64,000 nucleotides of DNA from Blattamonas nauphoetae (Eukaryota > Preaxostyla > Oxymonadida): contig JARBJD010000380.1 in the NCBI GenBank assembly GCA_033064195.1, forward strand, positions 1 to 64,000. The letters run 5' to 3'. Shown in pieces: positions 54,601-64,000 of this stretch (positions are counted from its first letter, which is position 1; each line of letters starts with the position of its first letter). The notes beneath the pieces are model-generated. The model ran no database searches, was not told the DNA's origin, and was given only the letters and a program-made list of their open reading frames with translations. Made by a program: the position numbers and the translations under genes.

Positions 54601-55349
54601 GCGTCCCGTCGTCTCTTCCTCACTCGACCGGACAATCCCCCACTTCATGCCAGAACGAGGAAGAAGGAACGATGAACGGAATATCGCGAAGACGGGAGGG
54701 TTGGGGATTGGAGAGGGGAACGATGAAGGCGAGATGTCGTTTGTCGGTGACGAAGGAAACATTCTCGTCTTCGCAATTAAAGCAGGCGCTCTCAGACACG
54801 TGGGCCAGTCCTACGCTACATCCTCAAACACATAGATTTTATCATGTGCAGCTACGAATGTGAACTGAGAACAAACCTAGTGTCGAAGTCGCAATCGTAG
54901 GAAGATGCATCCAATCTTAAAATGGAAATGCGATTTGAGAAGAGAAGCGGTGAACAAAGAAGATGGAAGGAACAACGAGGAGAGAGCAACAACGAGGAGA
55001 GAGCAACGAACAGAGAAGTGCACCAACGTTTGGCCTTTCGATGAGGACTCAACAACGCTTTTGAACCCTCTCCCGAACTTGCTTTTTTCATTCCTACTCC
55101 GTTATTTCGTACCAACTCTCATCACCTCTCGATCATTGCGCAAGCTAATTTTAACTGAATCTAATTGAATCTTCCAGTTTTTTTTCTATTATTTATATCC
55201 TCTTCATTGATGAAATTGTTTTTGGTGAACATTTTCAGAAGTGATCTGATCCACCCATAAGATAACATGACTGGAGTCAAGGATGTGAACCATTGAAAAA
55301 CTAAACTTTTCCCACCTCTCAGTGTTTGATATGTGAAAAGTAATTCCGA
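54601..55349. other. right spacer of the inserted block
   Basis: Decayed continuation of the WD40-like segment to about 54830, then AT-rich DNA with no gene up to the right inverted end. Confidence 0.4.
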
Positions 55350-55381
55350 ATGTGTCAAAAAAAGAGGGGGTCGAGTCTCGA

Positions 55382-58300
55382 AAATAAACACCCATATGCA
55401 ATCAATCTGATCAAAGAATCTCAAGAGAGAACTCTGATGGATACTAAGACAATGTACATCGCATTCCACTCAATTCTTGTTGCAGTCTATCGATTCCCAG
55501 TCGCAGGAAAAGCAAATGCAATTCTCACTGAACACATCAAAACGAGAAACGTTCGGTACATCGATTCTGAGTTCAACATTTGCTTCTTTCAAGCACTATC
55601 GTTCCTCACTCTTCCTGAGGTTACTGGTAAGAAGATATCAATCAATATGAGAAACGTTGAAGCAAAAAGATTGTTCGCAGAATCGAAGAATCTGACTCAC
55701 CTGAAGCCACATCAACTTACTGAACATTTACGAAATTATCCTGGATTTGATATTGCTTGTGATTTGGAGAAAGAAATGATTAGACACAACATCACAGTTC
55801 ACATTTATGAATACGATGAAGACAAGAAGCGATATTTCCTAAGTCAATCGTATGTCAACGAAAATGATGATGCTCGTGTTCTCCCACTTCTGATGATTCC
55901 ACTCACTGCAACTCTCGTTCATGTGATGTTCATTGTTGGTCCTGAGAAAATCACTGGATACAAACTCTGTCCATATTGTCAGTCAAGAGGATTCCAAGTC
56001 AAGGATTCTCACTTCAAGACTTACTACGAGAAACATCTCAAAGAATGTAAAGAACTTGATGGAAAACATGTGAAGAAGATCTCACTTGATAAAACACCAC
56101 GACCATATGTTCCACACATCCTCAACAATAGAACTCATGAATTTCTGATGGCACACAAGAGACAAAACGAATTCAAACCAACACAATACTACATCACTTA
56201 TGATTTCGAAACAATGGAAGATCTCATTCTTGACAATCTATTCTCTGATGACAACACACAGTTGATCTCACATCTTAAGCCTCTCTCTGTTGCATCATCA
56301 ATCAAGACAAAATCAGGTGTGAAGTCAATCTATTATGATCTTCGAGATGGAAAGGACTTCGTGAAGCAATGGATCAGAGAACTCTTCAAATACGCTGAGA
56401 CAGTTCGAGAAGATAACTACTACGAAGACCCTGAAATCCCCTCACAAAATGAAGTCAGTGTGATTGGATTCAACAGTTCCAGATTCGACATCAATCTCAT
56501 CTTTCGTGATCTCGTTGACAAGGATTGGAAAGTGGTGAGTTTCCTTGGATCCACAACGAAGTACAAACAAGTACTGATCCGACATGAGAAGACACAACAG
56601 GTTCTTCGCTTTATTGACATGATGTCGTATACCGGACCAATGACTTTGGACAATGCAGTCAAAGCTTTCGGAGGTAACACGACACTTCAGAAATCATTCT
56701 TTGCTTACGAATCATTTGATTCATCAGACTACGACACAGTACTGAGCAAACAAGAACCATTCTCCAAATATGAATTCTATTCCAGTCTGAACAACAGTGA
56801 AATGTCCGACAGTGATTACCAAATGTACCTTGATGATTGGAACAAACAAGGATTCAAGAACCGTTGGGAATATCTGACATTCTACAACATCCGAGATGTC
56901 GAATGTATGATTGCACCGTTGGATAATCTCATCGACTTGAACTTCCAGTACAAAGTGGACATGTTGCACAATCTCTCACTATCAGCGAATGCTTCAGCAA
57001 TCAAATATGCGTGTGCGTATAAGGATTTTGATATCGATGATGATTTCAATAGAGTGGATCAATCTGGTGAAATAAAAATCACCAAACAATTCTGGAAGTA
57101 CAAAGTTGCATCGTACATCTATCAAGACCAGAAAGCTCATCGCAATACTAACAAAAATGTCACTGAAGCAGACTATGAGTGGTTTGTTCAACAGTGCAAG
57201 AGAGTGTGCTACATCTGCAAAAGTCACTTCTCACAAGCAGTACGACCAACGTTAGACAGAATCGACAATTCGAAAGGACATTCAAAAGAGAACGTAAAGA
57301 TCTGTTGTGATTACTGCAACACATACAAGTCAGACAAAGATGAACATCTCACAAGATTGAGAATTCAACTGAAGAAGTACTGTATCTGGAAATCATTTCC
57401 TATGACTCTGACACATGAGCAGACCTACCATAAACTGAGAGCAGCAGTGACTGGTGGATTATCGAATGTTCAGCACAGACAGAACATCAAAGACGTGACT
57501 CCAATCAATCACTTCAAATATGAAGACGGTAAGGTTCTTTCCACTGATACAGAACACGTCATGACTCATGTCTGTGGTGTTGACTTTAATTCACTTTATC
57601 CAAGTGCTTTCTCATCAATCAAGAACAAGAACAATCCATACACTAATCACAGAATGTACATGCCAGGAAGATGTTTATTCACCGCAACAGGAGACAAAGA
57701 ATGTCGGGAGATCATAGAGGACAAGAACCAGAAGACACTGTTTGTTGCTGAATTGAAGGGACATATCGATGAAAAGTACATAAATGAGTTCATTAACTTC
57801 CCACCAATCTTCAGAAACATTGTGGTCAATACAACAGAAGAGACCATTGGAGAGAAGACCTATTCGTGGATGAAGAAACATGGATTGAAGACTGATGACA
57901 AACAAAGAAAACTGACACAGCTCTTGAGCACACACGATCAGTATATGTTCTTTTCGACATACTATCTGTGGTTCCTCATCGACTATTGCCACTTCATTAT
58001 TGATGACGTAAAGAGTGTGATGGTCTTTTCGAGACATGCAGGATTTGAACCATTTGTGACATCATTCATGAATGACAGAATAGAAGCAATGAAGGTTGGA
58101 AACAAAGGAAAGGAACAGTTCTGTAAGACCAACTTGAATGGAAGTTACGGATATGATGGAATGAACACTGAGAAGTACAACTCAATCACAATCTGCAATG
58201 AGAAGAGAACATATTTGAAACAAATGATGAAAGGATTTGTGGCGACAAGAGAGATCAATGAGGACAACTACATCGTGATTGAAGATCGAGAGAAAGCATC

Positions 58301-58952
58301 ATGCAAAACATGTCTGCAAGAAGCAGTGTTCACACTCGACAATGCCAAGTTCTGGTATCTGAATTTCATCTACAAATGTCTAGACATGAACAAGATTCAT
58401 TTCTGTGAGGGAGATACTGACTCTTCATATTGGGCGATTAGTGGAGATCCGAATGCTGGAATTCATCAACAATTTGAACACGTGATTGCTGACAAAGAAT
58501 TCTATGATGCACACAAATATGAATGGTTTCCCAACCCTGAAAAAGGAGTTGATGATGAGAAGAAATTGTTGGGACTAGCTATTGAAAAGGAAGGTGAGCA
58601 GATGATCTGTCTTGCACCAAAGTGTTACTCTCTCGATGAGAAATGTAAGATCAAAGGAGTGTCTCTAAAGAAAACAAATATCACAAGTGACGATTCTGTG
58701 AAGTGCCTGAACGGAGAGAAAACTGTGACTACAACATTGAACTTCACCGTAAAACGGTTCAAGCATCAGAATGATGCGTTCCAGACGAGAAGAATCGTGA
58801 GCGAAGAGGACACAAATGGATTTGAGATAGCGAAAATACAACAACAGAAACTCAGTCTCAGTGGAATTCATCTGAAGGCAATCGTACTTGAAAATGAATC
58901 GTGTCCTCCATTCATTCATGGACTGAAAGCAACTGATTGTATTATTGAATAA
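55382..58952 (+). CDS. Polinton protein-primed family B DNA polymerase, main part
   Basis: Long open frame with the family motifs in order: ITYDFETMEDL (exonuclease I, Asp and Glu), GFNSSRFDINLIF (exonuclease II), VDFNSLYPSAF (polymerase motif A, DxxSLYPS), KTNLNGSYGYDG (motif B) and EGDTDSSYW (motif C, DTD). Family B enzymes of Polintons and adenoviruses start synthesis from a protein primer. At about 57190-57340 an HNH-like cassette lies between the exonuclease and polymerase domains: CYICKSHF, then TLDRIDNSKGH, NVKICCDYCN. The 5' side of the gene is separated from this part by the inserted block. It otherwise looks whole. Confidence 0.88.
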
Positions 58953-58956
58953 ACAC

Positions 58957-58975
58957 AAACTTTATTTTTGTATAA
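58957..58975 (+). promoter_or_regulatory. Polinton promoter-like T-rich motif
   Basis: ACTTTATTTTTGTATAA directly before the ATG at 58976, in the 23-bp gap after the polymerase stop. Confidence 0.55.
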
Positions 58976-59176
58976 ATGAATACACGACAGATTAATACTT
59001 TAGTGAATAGGTTACTGAATTGCACACAACACTCTAAAGAGAAAATATTCAATGTCAAGTTCAATAGAACCAACACTTTACCAGTATATGATGTCTATGA
59101 TTCACATGGAGAATATATAGCAAACGACGAAACATATTTCGAGGATTGGTTCAATGGTGGATTACAGTCTGAATAG
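58976..59176 (+). CDS. small Polinton protein, 3' end overlapped by a MITE
   Basis: 66-codon frame from ATG 58976 in the polymerase-to-integrase interval: NTRQINTLVNRLLN then VYDVYDSHGEYIANDETYFEDWF. Acidic and unrecognised. The last codons and the stop are supplied by the terminal repeat of the mariner-like MITE that begins at 59165. Confidence 0.4.
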   Translation: MNTRQINTLVNRLLNCTQHSKEKIFNVKFNRTNTLPVYDVYDSHGEYIANDETYFEDWFNGGLQSE

Positions 59177-59902
59177 TTCAAAGTCGAACAAAAATAGTTC
59201 AAAGTCGAAGTTAATAATTCAAAGTCGAAATGAAATAATTCAAAGTCGAAGTGAAATAATTCAATGTCGAAGGACCAAATTTTTGGACAAACTTGTTCTT
59301 GTGAACCTCACACACCACTCTTTCATTCTCACAAAAACAGACTCAATGATCATGGTGCTGGCTAGTCTTGTATCATCCGACATCATTCAACACTTTCTCG
59401 GCTATAGTTCACATTTTAGAGCTCATTTCACAGTAATTCTTCGTCTAAGCCCAGAAAAACCAACAAATCAGATCCAGGACAAGATGATCAAGGCAAAAAG
59501 TCTCCATAATTTGTCACACCGATGACTCCTTCACGCCTCTCAAACATCAGTCCAATACTACAACCATTTGTGTATCACAGGCAGTTTTTTCTCAGACCAA
59601 TGAAGTGACTTTTTTCATCTAAAAAGCTCAAAATCACTTCAGAAAGCATGAATGGATTGTTTGAAATCCTGAAAAACGTATTCACCCGATTAAACACATG
59701 GTTACAAAAATGTCACAGTAGAAATAGATGGAATGATGTGCTGCTTTCGGAGGCTAAAGGAAAAAAAACTGTTTTTCGACTTTGAATTATTTCACTTCGA
59801 CTTTGAATTATGTCACTTCGACTTTGAATTATTTCATTTCGACTTTGAATTATTTACTTCGACTTTGAATTATTTCACTTCGACTTTGAACTATTCAGAC
59901 TG
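59165..59902. mobile_element. Tc1/mariner-like MITE with iteron-array ends (738 bp)
   Basis: The ends CAGTCTGAATAGTTCAAAG (59165 rightward; 59902 leftward) are inverted repeats and are flanked by TA (59163-59164 and 59903-59904), the target duplication of the Tc1/mariner group. Each arm continues as a tandem array of about 20-21 bp units of the type ATTCAAAGTCGAAGTGAAAT: about five units on the left (59176-59273) and about seven on the right (59776-59895) in the opposite orientation. The centre has no transposase. It is inserted between polymerase and integrase genes of the Polinton. Confidence 0.85.
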
Positions 59903-59934
59903 TACCTCCTAATTTAACTATTTCAGATGGAACA

Positions 59935-61686
59935 AAAGTAGTCTCACAGTTTCTTATTGAATTCTTGGGAAAACGTTTTAGTGATTGGAGATGTGAAAAA
60001 GCATACAAGATGTATAAAGAATATCATCGAAAGTACAATCAACAAGTGACACCAATTCTCTCACCAAGAGTTCGAAGCCCTGCAGAGGCAAGACCAATAC
60101 CCATTCCAGTGCAAAGACCAATAGCAATAGAACCACCTGAATATCTAATTATTCCTGGACTGAAGAGAAACTTGAAATCAATGGGGTTTGAATATGAATA
60201 TCCAATGAAGGAGAGGAAGTTCGAAGAGGATGATGATGATGATGATGAAGATGATGATGACATTATACCAATTTCACAGATGCAGGATCCAATAGAGAGA
60301 AATCCCTTCTTCACACCAACAGTGTTCAACCACCCAGTGAGGGAGATCAGACAGAATGAACCGACGACACAGCAAGTGCTCAAGAAGTTGGCACAAATGA
60401 AAGGATTGTTTGATCATCAACAGAGAAACGATTCAGAAGATGAACAGATCAAAGCTGAGAACTCAATATTGAAAAATCAAAAGCAGATGGAACACTATAT
60501 TACATCACACATTCTGGATGCAAATAAAATGAACAGAGACACATTCGTTCGAGCCTCGATAAACAGAAAGATTGCGAACGAAGATCTTGACTTCATTCTG
60601 ACTCACACAAAACAAATCCCATTCGGAGGAAGATCATTTCAGGATTGGTATGAGGAATTTGATCACAGATGGAGTGTAGCACATCCGAGGAAAATTCAGA
60701 GAGAAAAAGGAGGTGATGCGATGAGAATTGATCCTCCAATGATTCCAAAAACAACGGAAAAAATAGTGTATCCATTTCGATCAAAAATGCAGTTCATGTC
60801 GAAAGCAATTGCAGGTGATCCACAGAAGACATCAGACAGAAAGGTTCCACAGAATTGTGATCGACCATACTTTTCTCCCAAGTTCGGATCATGGGAAATT
60901 GATCTGGTTTTCATTCAATCACCAACGTCGAAAACAGTACTTCAGATATACCTCTTCGCCATTAACATCAACACTAAATACCTTGTAGTGATTCCAGTTC
61001 TGGATAAATCATGGAGCAAAGTCAAGACTGCAATCAACGATCTGATAAATCATCGTGGAGTTCATGTCAACAACATTCGTGGTGATGGAGAAGCTGCATG
61101 GACAAGTGGAGAAGCATCAGAGTTTTTCAAGGATCAGAATGTCAATTCATATTTCACAAGCTCACGATTTACAAATCACAACAGAATTGTCGATCGAGTG
61201 ATCAGAACAATCTGAGATGGATTCCAAGACAATGCGACACAGATGGCAAATCATTCACTGATGAATCAGATGGTGGAATACTACAACATGACTCCACATC
61301 GAGCGTACTAGAACAAGTTCACTCCACAGCAGGCACAAAACAATCGTGAAATCGAAGCGCTGTATATCTCCAGTTGTGAAGAGCAATTAAAGAACATCCA
61401 AAAGCAACAGACAACACAGATGTTATGGAAATACAAACCAGGAAACATACTGTTGATTCACCTTGATTTGGACAAGACTGTTGCTAAGTTTCAGAAGAAG
61501 CGTAGACAGTTTCAATTCGTGGGGAAATTCATTGAATACAAACACGGTAATGTGGTAGCGACTCTACTGAATGGTCTCACATGTCTGTCAAAAGTTGTCT
61601 ACGTTCCAATCCAACACACCAAGTTCCATGCTGACTCAATTGACGACTTATCACCAGAGTTCATTGCTGAATTCGGTCTATTCTGA
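59935..61686 (+). pseudogene. Polinton integrase region, broken
   Basis: Basic protein sequence with a Pro-rich and acidic N-terminal region (a GAT-repeat codes for an Asp-rich stretch near 60228-60260), then a retroviral-type integrase core: GSWEIDLVFI (first Asp), FAININTKYLVVIPV, NNIRGDGEAAW (second Asp region). Farther on is a chromodomain-like or SH3-like basic part (NILLIHLDL, then FVGKFIEYKHG). Integrases of this type insert Polinton DNA. The gene looks broken, with about two or three breaks, and is recorded as a fossil. Confidence 0.75.
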
Positions 61687-61740
61687 CCTCAGAACTTCGT
61701 TCGTTTTCAAAAATGTTTCAGATATTTTTATTTCACTTCA

Positions 61741-62100
61741 ATGACATCACTGAAAATATTAGAACCATTTGATCCTGAACAGAAAGAGTTCACAAACATC
61801 CACGACTTTCAGAGATACTTGGAGAAGAATAGAAAAGAACTGAATGAGTACACAACTCAGAAACTGAATAGGATGATTCAAATTTATGGATATCGAATCA
61901 CAAAAATAAGAGGTGAGATAGCACTGAGGAAACAATATGTTGATGCTTCCACTTCACCTAATTCACATTCGATTGATCAAAGATTCTCAGACATTGAAGA
62001 ATCAATTCGAACGCTCACAGACACTCTCAGCATGAGGCTTCGAAGTTTTGACGAGATGATTGGCAACCTTATCCAAGAAGTAACAGACCCTTCTGATTAG
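61741..62100 (+). CDS. small coiled-coil Polinton protein
   Basis: 119-codon frame from ATG 61741, after ATATTTTTATTTCACTTCA. Mostly helical: YLEKNRKELNEYTTQKLNRMIQIYG-like sequence, then SIDQRFSDIEESIRTLTDTLSMRL, with a heptad pattern. Its 3' end overlaps the 3' end of the ATPase gene on the opposite strand by 99 bp. Unrecognised; a structural or assembly protein is possible. Confidence 0.5.
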   Translation: MTSLKILEPFDPEQKEFTNIHDFQRYLEKNRKELNEYTTQKLNRMIQIYGYRITKIRGEIALRKQYVDASTSPNSHSIDQRFSDIEESIRTLTDTLSMRLRSFDEMIGNLIQEVTDPSD

Positions 62101-62961
62101 TCCATCTTTGTTGATCTCATTCAGTGCTACTCCATCAGTGTTGTATCGAAGAATGATTGCTTCACATTTCTGTTTTCGTTGATAGACATTCCAAAAATGT
62201 CGAATATCAATTGGTGAGTTCAACTGAGGATAGACTCGACTGATTCGTTCTTTGTTGAATCCTCCAAAGATCCACGTCGAATCAATGTTTGACTTCATAT
62301 CAGCTGACAAACTGAAGAGCTCATGCATCGTCAGAAAGAATGTGAATTTCGGCTGTCGATTCTCCAGTAACAAGTCCATCATTGTCATTCTATTTTTGGA
62401 TGCTCTACGTTCACCAAGGATTCTACGACAGTCATCAAGGAGGATACTCGTTTGAAGATTCTTCACTGAGAAGTCATCAATGTACAGTGAGTCAAAGAGA
62501 TCTTCTCGACACTCATCAGTGATTCTGTCTTGCCACTGGTTGTCAATAATTTCTTCATATGCTGCTTTCGATTCAGAGAGTTCCAACAGAAATGGAAGTG
62601 CATCATCATATTTGACTTTCACATAAGGAACGTTCAGTATTGGTTTGAACTTGTCGAATGTAGGATCAATGTTCTTATCAGTGACGAAGACAAACAAATG
62701 GAATAGTTCATTCCGAACTTGAACATTCTGGAGCTTGGCAACCTCTCGAAGAGCATTGAATGTTTTTCCACTTCCTCTGTTACCAACGAGGACATTAACA
62801 CTGTTGCGATTGAAATTTAGGTCGGGATGAATCTGTGATTGAACTTCATGAGAAACATTCCTATTTGATGCTTCACTCAGTTTTGCATTCACATATGCTG
62901 TTAGAGACAAGGGTTCCACCCTCCGCGAAACCTCTGGTTTAGCCATATTCGATTTGTTCAT
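62002..62961 (-). CDS. A32-like packaging ATPase of the Polinton
   Basis: 319-codon frame from ATG 62961. Walker A GNRGSGKT lies at residues 60-67 and a Walker B-like SILLDDC follows near residue 170, then FFLTMHELFSL in the sensor position. This matches the FtsK/HerA-type DNA packaging ATPases (A32 of poxviruses) that are standard in Polintons. It is the only gene on the minus strand in this part of the element and is divergent from the gene at 63023 over 61 bp of AT-rich DNA. It looks whole. Confidence 0.82.
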   Translation of the reverse strand: MNKSNMAKPEVSRRVEPLSLTAYVNAKLSEASNRNVSHEVQSQIHPDLNFNRNSVNVLVGNRGSGKTFNALREVAKLQNVQVRNELFHLFVFVTDKNIDPTFDKFKPILNVPYVKVKYDDALPFLLELSESKAAYEEIIDNQWQDRITDECREDLFDSLYIDDFSVKNLQTSILLDDCRRILGERRASKNRMTMMDLLLENRQPKFTFFLTMHELFSLSADMKSNIDSTWIFGGFNKERISRVYPQLNSPIDIRHFWNVYQRKQKCEAIILRYNTDGVALNEINKDGLIRRVCYFLDKVANHLVKTSKPHAESVCERSN

Positions 62962-63022
62962 TTATGATTTAACTCTAATTAAAATATACTTTTGGTTTTT
63001 TTATTTTGTATGAAAACACACA
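62962..63022. promoter_or_regulatory. 61-bp divergent AT-rich promoter region
   Basis: Lies between the ATPase start (leftward) and the next gene (rightward). It contains TTTTTTTATTTTGTATGAA on the plus strand, like the motif before other genes of the element. Confidence 0.5.
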
Positions 63023-63985
63023 ATGTCACAAAAGATAGTGTACGTTCAACCACAAAGAAAAGCACAAGCGAAGAAACCAAGAATGAGATACGCAGCAGAG
63101 ACTCAAGCAGCATTGAAACGAATCTATGCCGATGATGATATTCAAACCAGACGCAATGATGCTCTGTGTAGTCTTCCATCAGCTCGTGAGTATATTGCGA
63201 GAACTGGACGAAATTGGACTGCGAAAATAGAACAATATGGACAAGTTCCTGATGTGATGGTCTACGATAATGATACTGGAGATCTGATTGCAGTCAATGG
63301 TGCTATGCTAACTCCATACAACAGCAGACCAGTCAAAGAGACATACTATGCAATGAATCCAACACCAGACATGCGAAGACTGAAACCATACACATCATTC
63401 AATCAAGAGAATGGAAGGAGAATCAAAGCTGTACATCGGAATTTCCTCAAAAATGGAACATACGATTTGCCAACCAATTATCGAGACATCAGCTATGAAG
63501 AGATGAAGACCAAACGATCTCAACAACCATATGCATTAATGAAGAGAGCTGTTGGTGAACACATGACAGACACATTGGGAATAACTCGTGCAAATCGAAG
63601 CAATCCAGCTGATCCCAGCAAGAATGTGTTAGACAATATGGTGTTCAATTCAATTCAATCACAGATTGCATCACTGATGTGGGATCAATGGCTTCATGAT
63701 CATGTTCAGGACTACAATCCCAGTATGAAACAAAAGAAAGCCTTCAACGATCAGATTTATCCAGTGTTTCTCCAAATGATCACTCAAGATACAACGTATT
63801 TATCGGAATACTGTACTCGCTATTCAACTCACATATCAACAGAAGTTAATAAACTGAAAGCCAAAGCATTCAAAACAGTCACAGATGATAATATCGATCA
63901 ATCCCAATCTGAGATGCCTGGGTATTATCGATTTGCACAGTTGGACAGTTCTGGAATGGGAGCTATAGATCGAGCAGAAATGTGA
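63023..63985 (+). CDS. unidentified 320-residue Polinton protein
   Basis: Open frame of 320 codons from ATG 63023 to TGA, apparently whole. Basic N-terminus (VYVQPQRKAQAKKPRMRY), then mixed alpha/beta sequence with DVMVYDNDTGDLIAVNGAML, and helices toward the C-terminus (SIQSQIASLMWDQWLHDHV). There are no cysteine or nucleotide-binding motifs. Its place next to the packaging ATPase fits a structural (minor capsid-like) gene, but I cannot show this from the sequence. Confidence 0.5.
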   Translation: MSQKIVYVQPQRKAQAKKPRMRYAAETQAALKRIYADDDIQTRRNDALCSLPSAREYIARTGRNWTAKIEQYGQVPDVMVYDNDTGDLIAVNGAMLTPYNSRPVKETYYAMNPTPDMRRLKPYTSFNQENGRRIKAVHRNFLKNGTYDLPTNYRDISYEEMKTKRSQQPYALMKRAVGEHMTDTLGITRANRSNPADPSKNVLDNMVFNSIQSQIASLMWDQWLHDHVQDYNPSMKQKKAFNDQIYPVFLQMITQDTTYLSEYCTRYSTHISTEVNKLKAKAFKTVTDDNIDQSQSEMPGYYRFAQLDSSGMGAIDRAEM

Positions 63986-64000
63986 ATTTAAAAACATTAA

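Larger units (their letters stand above)
49741..55381. mobile_element. 5.6-kb block with inverted ends inserted in the Polinton polymerase gene
   Basis: The outer ends share TTTTCGAGACTCGACC in inverted orientation (49747-49762 and 55367-55384 region), followed inward by C/T-rich runs (CCTCCCTTTTTT and CCCCTCTTTTTTT). The interior is richer in G+C than the surrounding Polinton and carries sequence of host character: a protein-kinase pseudogene, a (GAA)28 tract and a WD40-like segment. No transposase was recognised and no clear target duplication was found. It is either a non-autonomous DNA transposon that captured gene sequence or host DNA brought in by a rearrangement. Confidence 0.6.
46080..64000. 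mobile_element. Polinton/Maverick fossil, right end outside the window
   Basis: From about 46.1 kb to the right edge the DNA is markedly AT-rich, intronless and carries Polinton hallmark genes: protein-primed family B DNA polymerase, retroviral-type integrase and A32-like packaging ATPase, plus several unidentified proteins. Capsid and protease genes were not seen and may lie beyond 64000. The left boundary falls between 45864 and 46180; I could not identify terminal inverted repeats because the partner end is missing. Two later insertions sit inside it (49741-55381 and 59165-59902). Besides these it appears to have a few breaks, while most other genes are still open, so it is inactive here but not extremely old. 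Confidence 0.85.

Noticed and set aside
59176-59895. CRISPR-like array of short repeats
   Set aside because: Units are contiguous without unique spacers, are inverted at both ends and are flanked by TA; this is a MITE.

Overview
The window looks like nuclear DNA of an anaerobic, intron-bearing protist. Fibrillarin, a DYRK kinase, a Nup43-like nucleoporin, a homeodomain protein, a calponin-homology coiled-coil protein and an AIG1-type GTPase are eukaryotic, and most are cut by very short GT-AG introns. I placed introns by joining reading frames across GT...AG (once GC...AG) borders. The resulting lengths are mostly 29-66 nt, with one candidate of 19 nt, and each reconstructed gene sums to a whole number of codons. 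A bacterial-type PepD dipeptidase, a secreted beta-helix protein, divergent armadillo-like proteins and a Polinton fit a metamonad, perhaps an oxymonad such as Blattamonas. That assignment is inference.

Layout. 1-1450 is a minisatellite built from 10-bp modules. 1.8-2.4 kb is a Merlin-type transposase fragment. 2.9-7.8 kb holds a short and a long armadillo-like gene, head to head. 9.2-12.4 kb is a homeodomain gene on the minus strand. 13.4-15.9 kb is a six-exon DYRK kinase. 16.0-17.0 kb is a hAT-type non-autonomous element with near-perfect 8-bp target duplications. 17.1-18.7 kb is a CH-domain/coiled-coil/tail-anchor gene, divergently paired with pepD at 18.7-20.7 kb over only 52 bp. From 19444 to 27946 a 4.25-kb segment is tandemly duplicated: the 3' part of pepD, a small Gly/Ala-rich protein gene, the AIG1 GTPase and the 3' part of a Cys/Gln/Gly-Tyr-rich gene. 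The copies differ at about nine places and meet at a 9-bp microhomology. Fibrillarin and the Nup43-like gene follow, convergent, at 28.6-31.3 kb.

31.5-33.7 kb is a charged coiled-coil gene in broken frames. 36.1-38.7 kb is a hAT remnant with long inverted arms. 39.2-41.1 kb is a secreted beta-helix gene. 41.4-45.9 kb holds armadillo-like genes or fragments and an RRM-like gene.

From about 46.1 kb to the right edge the DNA is an AT-rich Polinton/Maverick fossil. It has repeat-domain proteins, a protein-primed family B DNA polymerase with an HNH-like insert, an integrase, an A32-type packaging ATPase and an unidentified 320-residue protein. Its right end lies outside the window. Two later insertions sit in it: a 5.6-kb block with inverted ends carrying a decayed kinase and WD40-like sequence, inside the polymerase gene, and a 738-bp Tc1/mariner-like MITE with TA duplications and iteron-array ends.

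The host genes form no single pathway. Fibrillarin (rRNA methylation), the Nup43-like protein (nuclear pore), DYRK and PepD are housekeeping. The notable biology lies in compact divergent promoters, tiny introns, the fresh tandem duplication and the layered transposons.
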